Shown: positions 26,254 to 34,883 of the stretch, piece by piece
How the letters are laid out: each line of letters opens with the position of its first letter
Position numbering within the stretch: the stretch's first letter is position 1
Assembly (NCBI RefSeq): GCF_029581195.1
Contig: NZ_CP120737.1
Span: 6,301,001-6,365,000 of the forward strand
Direction of reading: 5' to 3'
DNA: 64,000 nucleotides
Source of the DNA: Solwaraspora sp. WMMD791
GTDB taxonomy: Bacteria > Actinomycetota > Actinomycetes > Mycobacteriales > Micromonosporaceae
Notes under the pieces: model-generated
What the model saw: only the letters and a program-made list of their open reading frames with translations
Told to the model about the DNA's origin: nothing
Databases searched by the model: none
Made by a program: the position numbers and the translations under genes

Positions 26254-27222
26254 TCAGCCCTTGACGCTGCCGGCGAGCAGCCCTCGGACGAAGTACCGCT
26301 GCAGGGACAGGAACACGATCAACGGAACGATGATCGACACGAACGCGCCGGAGGTCAGCCGTTGCCATTCGTCGCCCCGGGTGCCGGCGAGTTCGGCCAG
26401 CCGTACCGTCAGCGGCGCGACCCGGCTCTCCCCACCGGCGAAGATCAACGCCACCAGCAGGTCGTTCCAGACCCAGAGGAACTGGAAGATGCCGAACGCG
26501 GCCAGCGCGGGCGTGATCAGCGGCAGCACGATGGTCCGGAAGATCTTCGGGTGGGTGGCCCCGTCGACCCGGGCCGCCTCCATCAGGTCCTTCGGCAGCT
26601 GCGAGACGAAGTTGTGCAGCAGGAAGATGCCCAGCGGCAGCGCGAAGCAGGTGTGCGCGAACCACACCTGGACGTAGCGCTCGTAGCTGTCCAGCCCCCA
26701 CGCCGGGGTGATGGTGATGCCGGCGATCGTGGTGCCCTGGGAGAAGAACCGCAGCAGCGGCACCAGCGCCATCTGCAACGGCACGATCTGCAACGCGAAG
26801 ATGCCGATGTAGATCAGATCCCGGCCGCGGAAGTTGATCCAGGCCAGGGCGTACGCCGCCAGCGCGGCGAAGGCCAGCGGGAACAGCACCGACGGGATGG
26901 TGATGACCAGCGAGTTGATGAAGTAGCTGGACAGTTGCCCGGACGACGAGGAGCGGCCGAACAGCACGTCCTGGTAGTTCTGCAGGGTCACCTGCGGGTC
27001 GCTGAAGAAGGTCCACCAGCCGGTGGTCCGGATCTCCTCCGCCGGCCGGAACGACGAGACGAACAGCCCGAACGTCGGGATGGTCCAGATCACCGCGATG
27101 ACGATCGCGGCGATCGTCGCGAAGGGGGTGTTGAGCCGTTTACGGACCCGGCCGGTGCGGGTCCGGGGCTGCTCGTCCCCGCTGGTCGCCGGGGCGGCCA
27201 CGGGGGGCGTGGTGGTGGTCAT
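26254..27222 (-). CDS. Sugar ABC transporter permease (MalG/AglG type)
   Basis: 322 residues, six membrane helices after a 35-residue cytoplasmic start. The EAA loop that docks the ATPase reads EAARVDGATHPKIFRTIVLPLITPAL. It pairs with the upstream permease and the binding protein to import an alpha-glucoside. No ATPase gene is present nearby, so a shared MsiK-type ATPase encoded elsewhere is expected, as in streptomycetes. Confidence 0.94.
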   Translation of the reverse strand: MTTTTPPVAAPATSGDEQPRTRTGRVRKRLNTPFATIAAIVIAVIWTIPTFGLFVSSFRPAEEIRTTGWWTFFSDPQVTLQNYQDVLFGRSSSSGQLSSYFINSLVITIPSVLFPLAFAALAAYALAWINFRGRDLIYIGIFALQIVPLQMALVPLLRFFSQGTTIAGITITPAWGLDSYERYVQVWFAHTCFALPLGIFLLHNFVSQLPKDLMEAARVDGATHPKIFRTIVLPLITPALAAFGIFQFLWVWNDLLVALIFAGGESRVAPLTVRLAELAGTRGDEWQRLTSGAFVSIIVPLIVFLSLQRYFVRGLLAGSVKG

Positions 27223-27226
27223 TGGT

Positions 27227-28285
27227 CTACACCTCCCGCTGCTTGCGCAGGTTACGGATCTGGTAGATGACGATCGGGATGACCAGGACGAACAGGAAGA
27301 CCGCCAGCGCCGATCCGTAGCCGTTCTGGCCGTAGCGGAACGCCTGGTTGTACATCTCGTTGGCGATCACGCCGGTGTCGTAGTTGCCGTTGGTCATGGT
27401 CCGCACGATGTCGAAGACCTTCAGCGTGGCGATCGAGATGGTCACCACCACGACGATCAGCGCCGGTCGGATGCTCGGCATGGTGACCTGCCAGAACATC
27501 TGCCAGGCGTTCACCCCGTCGAGCCGGGCGGCCTCGATGATGTCACCCGGGATGGCCTTGATCGCGGCGGAGAGCACCACCATCGCGAAGCCGGCCTGGA
27601 TCCAGATCATCACCACGATGAGCAGCAGGGTGTTGAGTGGGGCGTTGAGCTGCAGCCAGCGCTGCGGCTCGAAGCCGAAGAGCGTGACCACGTAGTTGAG
27701 CAGGCCGTACTGTTCCTGCTCGCCGCCCCGGTAGGCGTAGACGAACCGCCAGATGATGCTGGCGCCGACGAACGAGATCGCCATCGGCATGAAGACCAGC
27801 GACTTGGCGAGCGACTCGAACCGGGCCTTGTCCACCAGGACCGCGTAGATCAGACCGACCGTGGTGGCCACGGTCGGCACCAGGAACACCCAGATCAAGG
27901 TGTTGGTGAGCACCTGGACGATCTCGTCCTGGGAGAACATCCACTGGTAGTTGTCCAGGCCGACCCAGTTCTCGCTGCGTCCGTCCATGAACGACAGCAC
28001 GGTGGTCCGCAGGGCCGGGATGACCAGCCCGATCCCCAGCAGAAGCAGGGCCGGGAGCAGGAAGAAGAGCCCGAACAGCCCTTCGCTGCCGCGCCGGGGT
28101 TGGCGCATCGGCACCGTGCCACCGGCGCCCGCCATGGCGAGCATCCGCTGCTCGCGGCGCCGGGCCAACCGGCTGGGCACCACGTCGAGCAACAGCAGCA
28201 GACCACCGACGATCACCGCGAAGGCGATCAGGCCGTACAGCAGCATCACCAGCTTCGGGAACTGCTCCTCGAAGTCGAAGTACAT
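27227..28285 (-). CDS. Sugar ABC transporter permease (MalF/AglF type)
   Basis: 352 residues from ATG 28285 preceded by GGGAGGG; longer frames exist but lack a site. One N-terminal helix and a basic linker (PSRLARRREQRM) precede the six-helix permease core, as in AglF-type proteins. The EAA loop is EAARLDGVNAWQMFWQVTMPSIRPAL. It is four bases from the next permease gene, so coupled. Confidence 0.93.
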   Translation of the reverse strand: MYFDFEEQFPKLVMLLYGLIAFAVIVGGLLLLLDVVPSRLARRREQRMLAMAGAGGTVPMRQPRRGSEGLFGLFFLLPALLLLGIGLVIPALRTTVLSFMDGRSENWVGLDNYQWMFSQDEIVQVLTNTLIWVFLVPTVATTVGLIYAVLVDKARFESLAKSLVFMPMAISFVGASIIWRFVYAYRGGEQEQYGLLNYVVTLFGFEPQRWLQLNAPLNTLLLIVVMIWIQAGFAMVVLSAAIKAIPGDIIEAARLDGVNAWQMFWQVTMPSIRPALIVVVVTISIATLKVFDIVRTMTNGNYDTGVIANEMYNQAFRYGQNGYGSALAVFLFVLVIPIVIYQIRNLRKQREV

Positions 28286-28326
28286 CCGCCCTCCCAACGG
28301 TGCGTCGACTGATCCCCCGTGACGGT

Positions 28327-28366
28327 GCGGCCGGCCCACCCCGGTACCCCGGGGTGGGCCGGCCGC
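28327..28366 (-). terminator. Intra-operon hairpin after the binding-protein gene
   Basis: A perfect 18-bp stem with a TACC loop (28327-28344 and 28349-28366) lies seven bases after the binding-protein stop and before the first permease. Such hairpins in ABC operons hold back readthrough or protect the upstream mRNA so that binding protein is made in excess. Confidence 0.8.
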
Positions 28367-28372
28367 GTGGTG

Positions 28373-29716
28373 TCAGCTGGTCGGCCAGGAGCCTTCGATG
28401 TAGTCGAGGGTCGTGGGGGTGTCCTGGCCGCTGAGCCAGTCCACCATGCCGCGCCAGAACGTACCGGCGCCGACCGCGGCCGGCATCAGGTCCGACCCGT
28501 CGAAGCGGAACGTGGTGTTCTCGTCCTGCAGGATCTCCACGGAGAGCCGGTCGATCGGGTTCTCCACGTTGGCGATGTCGAGCCCGCTGTTGGCCGACAC
28601 CCAGTTGCCCAGCGACGCCCGGCTGTTGGCGTACTCCGGCGAGGCCAGGTAGGTCTGCACCGCCTGGACCTCCGGCCGGTCGGCGAACGCCACGGTGAAC
28701 TCGCCACCGCCGAGGACGGGCTGGCCGGCGCTCGGGTCGTTGGTCGGGAAGTAGAAGGCGAAGACGTCGCCGTCCTCGGCCACCACGGTGCCCTCCGGCC
28801 ACTGGTTGGCGTAGAAGCTGGCCTGGCGGTGCAGCGCGCACTCACCGTCGAGGATCGGGGTGCCCGCCTCCTGGAACGCGGTCGCGGTGATGCTGTCGAC
28901 GCCACCGAAGCCGCCGTTGACGTACTCCTCGTTCTTGAGGATCGAGCCGGCCTGCTCGAACGCCTCGGCGACCCGCGGGTCGTTGAACGGGATCTCGTGG
29001 GTGGTCCACTGGTCGTAGACCTCCGGCGTCTGGGTCCGGAGCATGATGTCCTCGATCCAGTCGGTCGCCGGCCAGCCGGTGGCGTCACCGGACTCGACCC
29101 CGACGCACCACGGCTTGGTGCCGCTGGCGGCGATCTGGTCGCTGAGCGCGATCAGATCGTCCCAGCTTTCCGGCACGGTCCAGCCGTTGTCGGCGAACAT
29201 GCTCGGCGAGTACCAGACGAAGGACTTGACGTTGGAGCCGAGCGGGGCACCGTAGAAGGTGCCGTCGACGGTGCCGTACGCCAGCCAGTCCTCGCTGTAG
29301 TTGGCTTCGGCCATCGCCTTGGTCTCGTCCGAGGCGGCCTGCAGCTGGCCGGCCTCGGCGAAGCGGCCGAGCAGACCCGGCTGCGGGATGAAGGCGATGT
29401 CCGGCGGGTTGCCGCCGTCGACCCGTACCTGCAGCTGGGCCTCGAACTCGCCGCTGCCCTCGTAGCGGATGTCGATGCCGGTGCAGTCGACGAACTCGCT
29501 CCAGGACTGCTCGAGCAGGTCCGCCTCGGCGTCGCGGATCGAGGCGTAGATCGTCACCTCACCCTCGTTGCCCTGGTAGTCACTGTATGGGGCGCATTCC
29601 TCGGAATCCGGGTCCGCGCTGCTGCCACCTTCGGAAACGCACGCCGTCGAGGCGAGTGCCAGGCCGAGTGCGCCAACGAGCGCGAAGGCCTGACGTGGTC
29701 TGGTGAAGACCGCCAT
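28373..29716 (-). CDS. Sugar ABC transporter substrate-binding lipoprotein (AglE-like)
   Basis: 447 residues. A signal peptide ends in a lipobox-like STAC with Cys26, so the protein should be lipid-anchored outside the membrane. The mature part has the family 1 binding-protein fold (NPPDIAFIPQPGLLGRFAEAG, WYSPSMFADNGWTVPESWDDLIAL). It is first in the operon, with AGGAAGGGAGAGG before the start and a LacI operator at 29803. The neighbouring GH13 enzyme points to an alpha-glucoside ligand. Confidence 0.94.
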   Translation of the reverse strand: MAVFTRPRQAFALVGALGLALASTACVSEGGSSADPDSEECAPYSDYQGNEGEVTIYASIRDAEADLLEQSWSEFVDCTGIDIRYEGSGEFEAQLQVRVDGGNPPDIAFIPQPGLLGRFAEAGQLQAASDETKAMAEANYSEDWLAYGTVDGTFYGAPLGSNVKSFVWYSPSMFADNGWTVPESWDDLIALSDQIAASGTKPWCVGVESGDATGWPATDWIEDIMLRTQTPEVYDQWTTHEIPFNDPRVAEAFEQAGSILKNEEYVNGGFGGVDSITATAFQEAGTPILDGECALHRQASFYANQWPEGTVVAEDGDVFAFYFPTNDPSAGQPVLGGGEFTVAFADRPEVQAVQTYLASPEYANSRASLGNWVSANSGLDIANVENPIDRLSVEILQDENTTFRFDGSDLMPAAVGAGTFWRGMVDWLSGQDTPTTLDYIEGSWPTS

Positions 29717-29802
29717 GGGCGTCCTCTCCCTTCCTAGCCCGGCGGGCTCCGCGATCTGCTGCGGTCCGCCCGCCGGTCGTTTGCTGTCTGGGCGTCCTCA
29801 CA

Positions 29803-29816
29803 TGTAAGCGCTTGCA
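29803..29816. promoter_or_regulatory. LacI-family operator upstream of the alpha-glucoside operon
   Basis: TGTAAGCGCTTGCA fits the LacI-family consensus TGNAANCGNTTNCA at every fixed position, 87 bp upstream of the binding-protein start. A weaker GGAAGCGCGTCC follows at about 29819-29830. The regulator encoded in the operon is the obvious binder. Confidence 0.8.
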
Positions 29817-29907
29817 ATGGAAGCGCGTCCAGTCCTGGGCAGCTACGAGCCAGTAACAATTCGGAAACCTTCGCCGGCGCCCGCGGAGTGACGCACGACA
29901 CGCGGCA

Positions 29908-29937
29908 GCGCCCTGACTGATCCATCAGCCAGGGCGC
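29908..29937 (-). terminator. Terminator hairpin after tspO
   Basis: Fourteen-base arms (29908-29921 and 29924-29937) pair with a single mismatch, just downstream of the TspO stop on the minus strand. Confidence 0.7.
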
Positions 29938-29949
29938 GGAGCAGGTCGG

Positions 29950-30426
29950 TCAGCTGTTCAGCCGCCAGATCGCCAGGTTCAGGGCCGCCGCGAAGGTGAC
30001 CCAGGCCCAGTACGGCAGCAGCAACGTCGCCGCCAGCCGGGACACCCGCCAGAAGGACAGCACCGTCGCGCCGATGGCCAGCCAGAGCAGCACGATCTCG
30101 GCGAACGCCAGGCCGTACTGGCCGGCGCCGAAGAACAACGGGGTCCACGCGGCGTTGAGCACCAGCTGCGCCACCCACAGGCCGACCGCAGGGCCGATGC
30201 CGACCCGCCGCCAGACCAGGAAACCGGCCACGGCGATCAGTACGTACAACACGGTCCAGACCGGGCTGAACAGCCAGGAAGGCGGGGCCCAGGAGGGTTG
30301 CGCGAGGTCGGCGTACCGGCTGCCGGCGTCGCTGGCGGCCAGGGCACCGAACGCGGCGGCCACGGCGACGGCGACAGCGAAACCGGCCAGCCCCCACCAG
30401 GGTCGGCGAACCGCAGAGTCAGGCAC
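29950..30426 (-). CDS. tspO: TspO/MBR family membrane protein
   Basis: 158 residues with five hydrophobic helices. Family features: QPSWAPPSWLFSPVWTVLYVLIAV, WRR after helix 2, and AWTPLFFGAGQYGLAFAEIVLLW. TspO proteins bind porphyrins and other hydrophobic ligands in the membrane and relate to stress. Single-gene unit with its own terminator. Confidence 0.95.
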   Translation of the reverse strand: MPDSAVRRPWWGLAGFAVAVAVAAAFGALAASDAGSRYADLAQPSWAPPSWLFSPVWTVLYVLIAVAGFLVWRRVGIGPAVGLWVAQLVLNAAWTPLFFGAGQYGLAFAEIVLLWLAIGATVLSFWRVSRLAATLLLPYWAWVTFAAALNLAIWRLNS

Positions 30427-30575
30427 AGCTACTCCAAAGGCGCAGGCGGGTACGACGATGCGAAGGTGCCGGGGCCACCGTCGCCGGTCCTGTCAGGGAG
30501 GATCGGACCAGCTCCGGTGGCCCCGGCGGATACGGGGGGTCGGGTGAATACGGGGGTGTGGTGGACCAGGGCACG

Positions 30576-30719
30576 TCAAGCGAACAGGCTGACGCCGCCC
30601 GGTCCGACCAGCAGCCCGACGACGATCAGGACGATGCCCCAGAGCAGTTGCCGGCGGAACAGCGCGAGAACGCCGGCGACGACCAGTACGACTGCGAGAA
30701 TCCAGAGAAGTAGCTCCAT
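30576..30719 (-). CDS. Very small hydrophobic membrane protein
   Basis: 47 residues, almost entirely two hydrophobic stretches (LLLWILAVVLVVAGVLALF and LLWGIVLIVVGLLVG) joined by RRQ, ending GPGGVSLFA. Small proteins with a terminal GPGG motif are common in actinobacteria but have no known role. The frame extends upstream into the phosphoesterase gene, but this ATG gives the sensible product. Confidence 0.75.
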   Translation of the reverse strand: MELLLWILAVVLVVAGVLALFRRQLLWGIVLIVVGLLVGPGGVSLFA

Positions 30720-30756
30720 GGTTGCTGAGTACCCTTGCGTCTGGCTCGGGAAACCT

Positions 30757-31500
30757 TCAGCGGTCCGACCGGTTAGCGACCGGCACCGCCGGGTGCAGCA
30801 CGAACACGCTGTATGCCTGCTTGATGACCGGGTGGGCGACATTGCGGACCCGTACTCCGCCCGGGGTGGTGCCGCGTTCGCTGCCGAAGTGGGCGTGCCC
30901 GTGCACCGCGAGGTCGGTCGGCACCGCGTCGATCGCCTCCGCCAGTAGGTACGAGCCGAGAAACGGGTAGATCTCCAACGGCTCGCCGGCGAGGGTCTCC
31001 GGCACCGGCGCGTAGTGCGTCAGCGCCACCCGTACGTCACAGTCCAGCTCCGCCAGCGCCGACCGCAACCGGTCTGCGGACTCCGCGGTGGTGGAGACGA
31101 AGGCTTTCATCTCCGGTTCGCCGAACCGGCTGGCGCAGCGGCCGGCGAAGCCGCCGCCGAAGCCTTTGACCCCGGCCACGCCGAGTCGGCCACCGGGACG
31201 GTCCAGGACGACCCCGTCACCCTCCAGTACGGTGATCCCGGCGTCGGTGAGCACCTTCACCAGTTGTGGAACCTCGTCACAGTGGTGGTCGTGGTTGCCG
31301 AGCACCGCGACGACCGGCACCGCGAGGTTTCCGAACTCCTGCGCCACGCAGCGCGCCTCCGACTCGGTGCCGTGCCGGGTCAGATCCCCGGCGAGCAGCA
31401 GTACGTCGGCCTGGTCGGGCAGTTGTGCCAGGGCCGGTCGGAACCGGCCGACGACGTCGGTGTCCATGTGCACGTCACCCACTGCGGCGATCCGGATCAT
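30757..31500 (-). CDS. Calcineurin-like metallophosphoesterase
   Basis: 247 residues. The metal motifs are in order: GDVHMD (D-x-H), GDLTRHG, GNHDHH, then HYAP and GHAHFG (GHxH). This gives a two-metal phosphoesterase, cytoplasmic, substrate unknown. The last four bases of the BON gene overlap its start, so the two are co-translated. Confidence 0.93.
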   Translation of the reverse strand: MIRIAAVGDVHMDTDVVGRFRPALAQLPDQADVLLLAGDLTRHGTESEARCVAQEFGNLAVPVVAVLGNHDHHCDEVPQLVKVLTDAGITVLEGDGVVLDRPGGRLGVAGVKGFGGGFAGRCASRFGEPEMKAFVSTTAESADRLRSALAELDCDVRVALTHYAPVPETLAGEPLEIYPFLGSYLLAEAIDAVPTDLAVHGHAHFGSERGTTPGGVRVRNVAHPVIKQAYSVFVLHPAVPVANRSDR

Positions 31501-31787
31501 GACAGCTCCTCCGCCTCGCTCGGGGCAGAGGTCCGGGTCACCGCGATGTCGGTGGTCAGCGCCACGCCGGGGAAGCGTTGCGCCACCAGCCGGACGATCT
31601 CGTCCCGACGATGCCCGCTCTCGACCTCGCCGCGCAGCACCAACGTGTGGTCGCGGCGGGTGACCGTCACGCCCTGCTCGGCGATCCCGGTGTGCTCGCT
31701 GAGCAGCCGCTGGACCGCCGACTCGGTGTACTCGTCGAGCCGCTGTGGCTCAGGCCGGTCTGCCGCCTGCCCGTCTGTCCTGGTCAT
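31497..31787 (-). CDS. BON domain protein
   Basis: 96 residues with one BON domain (residues 20-85; VTVTRRDHTLVLRGEVESGHRRDEIVRLVAQRFPG). BON domains bind phospholipid or other membrane partners. There is no signal peptide. It overlaps both neighbours, the nucleotidyltransferase upstream by 38 bp and the phosphoesterase downstream. Confidence 0.88.
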   Translation of the reverse strand: MTRTDGQAADRPEPQRLDEYTESAVQRLLSEHTGIAEQGVTVTRRDHTLVLRGEVESGHRRDEIVRLVAQRFPGVALTTDIAVTRTSAPSEAEELS

Positions 31788-32358
31788 CGCCCACCTCCTG
31801 CTGGTTGTCCGGCACCACGGCCAGCCGGTCCAGCAGCACCAGGAAGGACTCGGCGTACGGCGAGTGCGCGGTTTCCTTACGTACCCGTTCCCAGTCGATC
31901 TGCTCCCGCAACGAGCGGGCCAACGGCAGCGCCCGGGTGAAATCGCAGTAGTGCTGCGAGAAACTGAGCAGTTTGTGCACCATCAGCATGGTGGCGGACA
32001 GGACCGGCAGATGGATCGCGTCGACCGGCCGGACCACGCTCTCGGCGAAGGTCGCGTCGGTGACCGGAGTCTCGATCGGCCGGTGGATGAGGTCCACCAT
32101 CCGGCCGCCGTCGAAGACCTTGACCAGCCAGTCCTCCGGCGGCCGTTCGGCGGTGAACCCGGCGGCGACCAGGGCGGCCAGCGCCGCCTCCACGTCTGAC
32201 TCCCGGATCAGGAAGTCCACGTCGTGGTCGCTGGAGTGTCCGCCGTGCGCATAGACGGCGAAGCTGCCACCCAGGACGAAGGGAACCTCCGACTGCTTCA
32301 GTACGGCCGCCACCCGCTTGAGGGTGTGCAGCAGACCGTCGTCTCCCTGTTGAGCCAT
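31750..32358 (-). CDS. Nucleotidyltransferase-fold protein
   Basis: 202 residues. VPFVLGGSFAVYAHGGHSSDHDVDFLI has the GS and D-x-D features of the polymerase-beta-like nucleotidyltransferase fold, and VDLIHRP supplies a third acidic position. Similar single proteins are annotated as nucleotidyltransferases or MNT/AbiE relatives. No HEPN partner is adjacent, so a toxin-antitoxin role is not supported. First gene of a nucleotidyltransferase-BON-phosphoesterase operon. Confidence 0.8.
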   Translation of the reverse strand: MAQQGDDGLLHTLKRVAAVLKQSEVPFVLGGSFAVYAHGGHSSDHDVDFLIRESDVEAALAALVAAGFTAERPPEDWLVKVFDGGRMVDLIHRPIETPVTDATFAESVVRPVDAIHLPVLSATMLMVHKLLSFSQHYCDFTRALPLARSLREQIDWERVRKETAHSPYAESFLVLLDRLAVVPDNQQEVGDDQDRRAGGRPA

Positions 32359-32470
32359 CTGTCTCTCCGATGGGTGGTGGTGGTGACGGGTTCCACCGGT
32401 ACCCGGGCCGTGACGGCTTCACACCTTCGCGTCGGCGACGGGGGTGCGGAGACTCGCTACCGTTGGAAAG

Positions 32471-33364
32471 GTGCTCGTCACTGAGACTCCGGCGCATCCG
32501 TCCCCGTCCACCAGCAGTTCCCCACCACCGTCGCTGACCCCACCACCACCCGTACGGCCGGACCGGACCCCACCGGGACCCGCAGGAGAGTCCACACCGG
32601 ATCATGCTGTGTCGCTGGACAGCGCACCGCCGGTCTGCGCGCCGCTGGTCGGGCTTCCGACGGGGCGGATCCGCCGGATCGCCCTGGTGGGAATCGACGG
32701 CGTCGGCAAGACCACCCAGGCGCGGCTGCTCGCCGACGCGCTCACCGCCGCCGGCCTGCCCGCCCACTATCGGCGCAACGCCGGCGGTCGCCGGTGGCTG
32801 GACCGGCTGGCGGTGCGACTGGGCCGGCCGGACGCCCGGCGGCTGGTCGGACGCAACGGGCTGATGTTCTGTGAAGCGTTGCTGCGGTGGCTGGCGATCG
32901 CCCGGTCGGTCCTGCGCTCGTCCGGCGGCGTCGCCGTGATGGACCGGTACGCCGTCTGCCAGTACGTCAGCATCCGCCGCCACGGCGCCGCCGCCTCCTG
33001 GGAGCGGCTGGCCCGGCTGGCGTACCGGATCTTTCCCCGGCCGGATCTGACCTTCCTGCTCTGGCTGCCGCCGGCCGAGGCCCGGCGGCGGATCGAGGCG
33101 CGGGGCACCGACAGCGAGTCGCTGGAGCATCTGGTGCGCAGCGCGGCCGCCTACCGGTCGCTGCCCGAGTCCGCCGACTTCGTGGTGATCGACGCGCGGG
33201 GCAGCGCGGCTCAGGTCGCCGCACGGCTGCGTCAGCACCTGGTCGACCGGCTGCCGGCCGACCCGGGCGGTGTTTGCCGTACCACCCAGCGGGGCACAGT
33301 GCGGGCAGGTCGGCGGTGGCGGGGGTGGACCGTGGCGTTGCCGGGCGGTCGACTCGGGCGGTGA
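32471..33364 (+). CDS. Thymidylate kinase-like P-loop protein
   Basis: About 297 residues from GTG 32471; GTG 32444 is an in-frame alternative. A 70-residue proline/serine-rich head precedes the kinase: GIDGVGKTTQARLLADAL (P-loop), VMDRYAVCQYV (the DR motif of dTMP kinases), and a LID-like RRRIEARGTDSES. The dTMP kinase fold is clear, but the disordered head and weak tail suggest a specialised nucleotide kinase rather than the essential Tmk. Confidence 0.82.
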   Translation: MLVTETPAHPSPSTSSSPPPSLTPPPPVRPDRTPPGPAGESTPDHAVSLDSAPPVCAPLVGLPTGRIRRIALVGIDGVGKTTQARLLADALTAAGLPAHYRRNAGGRRWLDRLAVRLGRPDARRLVGRNGLMFCEALLRWLAIARSVLRSSGGVAVMDRYAVCQYVSIRRHGAAASWERLARLAYRIFPRPDLTFLLWLPPAEARRRIEARGTDSESLEHLVRSAAAYRSLPESADFVVIDARGSAAQVAARLRQHLVDRLPADPGGVCRTTQRGTVRAGRRWRGWTVALPGGRLGR

Positions 33365-33737
33365 TGAACCGCACACCCTGCTCAGCCCGTACATCCGGGC
33401 GTGGGGCGTGACGGTCTGGCAGTGACGAGAATCGCAGGGGACACGGTGACGGGAATGCCGGCGCCGCCTCCGGCGTCATGCTCTCGTGCAGGCCCGCGAA
33501 AGGCTGCGGACCTCCGGGAAACGCACCATGGGCAGACCCGTCGCGACGGCGCGACCGAGGTGCCTGGCAGGAAACGTCAATCCTGCTCACAGCAATTACT
33601 CAGGCAATCGTGTCAGCTTCGACTCACGAGACGGAATCCCTGACGCGTCTTATCTGTTGTGCAGGTGTCGGCACCGTTCGGCGGGACCCGCACATCCGGG
33701 TACGCCGCTCGGTGGCGACGTGACGGGGGAGAGGCTG
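33365..33737 (+). other. Long upstream region of the sigma factor gene
   Basis: No gene is supported. The sigma factor frame is open from 33486 but no good start lies there. The mixed-composition section (33570-33670) is probably where the promoters and 5' leader lie; no single promoter stands out. Confidence 0.4.
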
Positions 33738-34739
33738 ATGGAGATGCGCATCGCAGGTGACAGGGCAAGTGGGGTTAACGAGGGGACCGTGAGCAACGTG
33801 GAGAAGACGATGGCTTTGCGGACCGACGAGGTAGCCGAGGAACGGGACCTCGTTGGCGTCTACCTGCATGAGATCTCCCGTACGCCGCTGCTCGACGCGG
33901 CCCGGGAAGTCGAGCTGTCCAAGGCGATCGAGGCCGGGCTGTACGCCGAGCACCTGCTCGAGGAGGGCACCCCGCGGGCCGGGGTCAGCCGCGAGGAGCT
34001 GGAGCGGCTGGTCATCGAGGGTGAACGGGCCAAGGACCTGTTCATCCGGGCCAACCTGCGGCTGGTGGTGTCGATCGCCCGCCGCTACGTCCGGTCCGGG
34101 ATGCCGATGCTGGATCTGATCCAGGAGGGCAACACCGGTCTGGTCCGGGCGGTCGAGAAGTTCGACTACGAGCGCGGCTTCAAGTTCTCCACCTACGCCA
34201 CCTGGTGGATCCGGCAGGCGATCAGCCGGGCCATCGCCCAGCAGGAGCGGACCGTCCGGCTGCCGGTGCACCTCGTCGAGGACGTCAACCGGATGCGCAA
34301 CGTCGCCCGCCAACTCACCCGGGAGCTCGGCTCGGATCCGGAGCCCGAGCAGATCGCGGCATCGCTCGGGGTGCCGGTCGAGCGGGTGCACGAGCTGGTC
34401 CGCTGGTCGCAGGACACCGTCTCGCTGGACACCCCGGTCGGCGACGACGGCGACACCAACCTCGGTGACCTGGTGGCCGACAGCGACGCACCGTCGCCGG
34501 AGGACATCGTGCTGACCGGGCTGGAGCGCCAGCGCATCGAGGGCCTGCTGAACCACCTCGACGACCGGTCCGCCGGCATCATGCGGGCCCGCTACGGGCT
34601 GGAGGACGGCCGGGAGCACTCGCTCACCGAGGTCGCCTCGCGGTTCTCGCTGTCCCGCGAACGCATCCGCCAGCTGGAGATCCAGGCCCTCGGCCGGCTG
34701 CGTGAGCTGGCCCGGGCCGAAGGGTTGCAGGCGGCGTGA
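33738..34739 (+). CDS. Group 2 sigma-70 factor (principal-like, HrdD/SigB type)
   Basis: 333 residues from ATG 33738 with GGGGAGAGG upstream; GTG 33789 with GAGGGG is an alternative. Region 1.2 (LVGVYLHEISRTPLL), region 2 (RANLRLVVSIARRYVRSGMPMLDLIQEGNTGLVRAV, then FSTYATWWIRQAI), region 3 (VHLVEDVNRM) and region 4 (SLTEVASRFSLSRERIRQLE) are complete. The long acidic region 1.1 of the essential sigma factor is missing, so this is a non-essential group 2 paralogue, probably for stress or stationary-phase genes. Confidence 0.93.
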   Translation: MEMRIAGDRASGVNEGTVSNVEKTMALRTDEVAEERDLVGVYLHEISRTPLLDAAREVELSKAIEAGLYAEHLLEEGTPRAGVSREELERLVIEGERAKDLFIRANLRLVVSIARRYVRSGMPMLDLIQEGNTGLVRAVEKFDYERGFKFSTYATWWIRQAISRAIAQQERTVRLPVHLVEDVNRMRNVARQLTRELGSDPEPEQIAASLGVPVERVHELVRWSQDTVSLDTPVGDDGDTNLGDLVADSDAPSPEDIVLTGLERQRIEGLLNHLDDRSAGIMRARYGLEDGREHSLTEVASRFSLSRERIRQLEIQALGRLRELARAEGLQAA

Positions 34740-34828
34740 GCCCGGACGGGCCTGATCACCCCGGCTGAGGCCACCTGCACCTCTGGCCGGTGCCAGTGCC
34801 CGTGACACCGACGACGGCCCCCGGCACG

Positions 34829-34868
34829 ACGACGGCCCGGCATCCGGTTCCGGATGCCGGGCCGTCGT
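34829..34868. terminator. Two-way terminator between the sigma factor and NlpC/P60 genes
   Basis: A perfect 19-bp stem (34829-34847 and 34850-34868) with a two-base gap lies between convergent stops. Part of the arm, ACGACGGCCC, also occurs at 34811-34820. No T-run. Confidence 0.85.
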
Positions 34869-34883
34869 GTCGGTGCCGGTCGG

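Noticed and set aside
31750-32358. MNT/HEPN toxin-antitoxin system
   Set aside because: Only the nucleotidyltransferase-fold protein is present; its neighbours are a BON protein and a phosphoesterase, with no HEPN partner.
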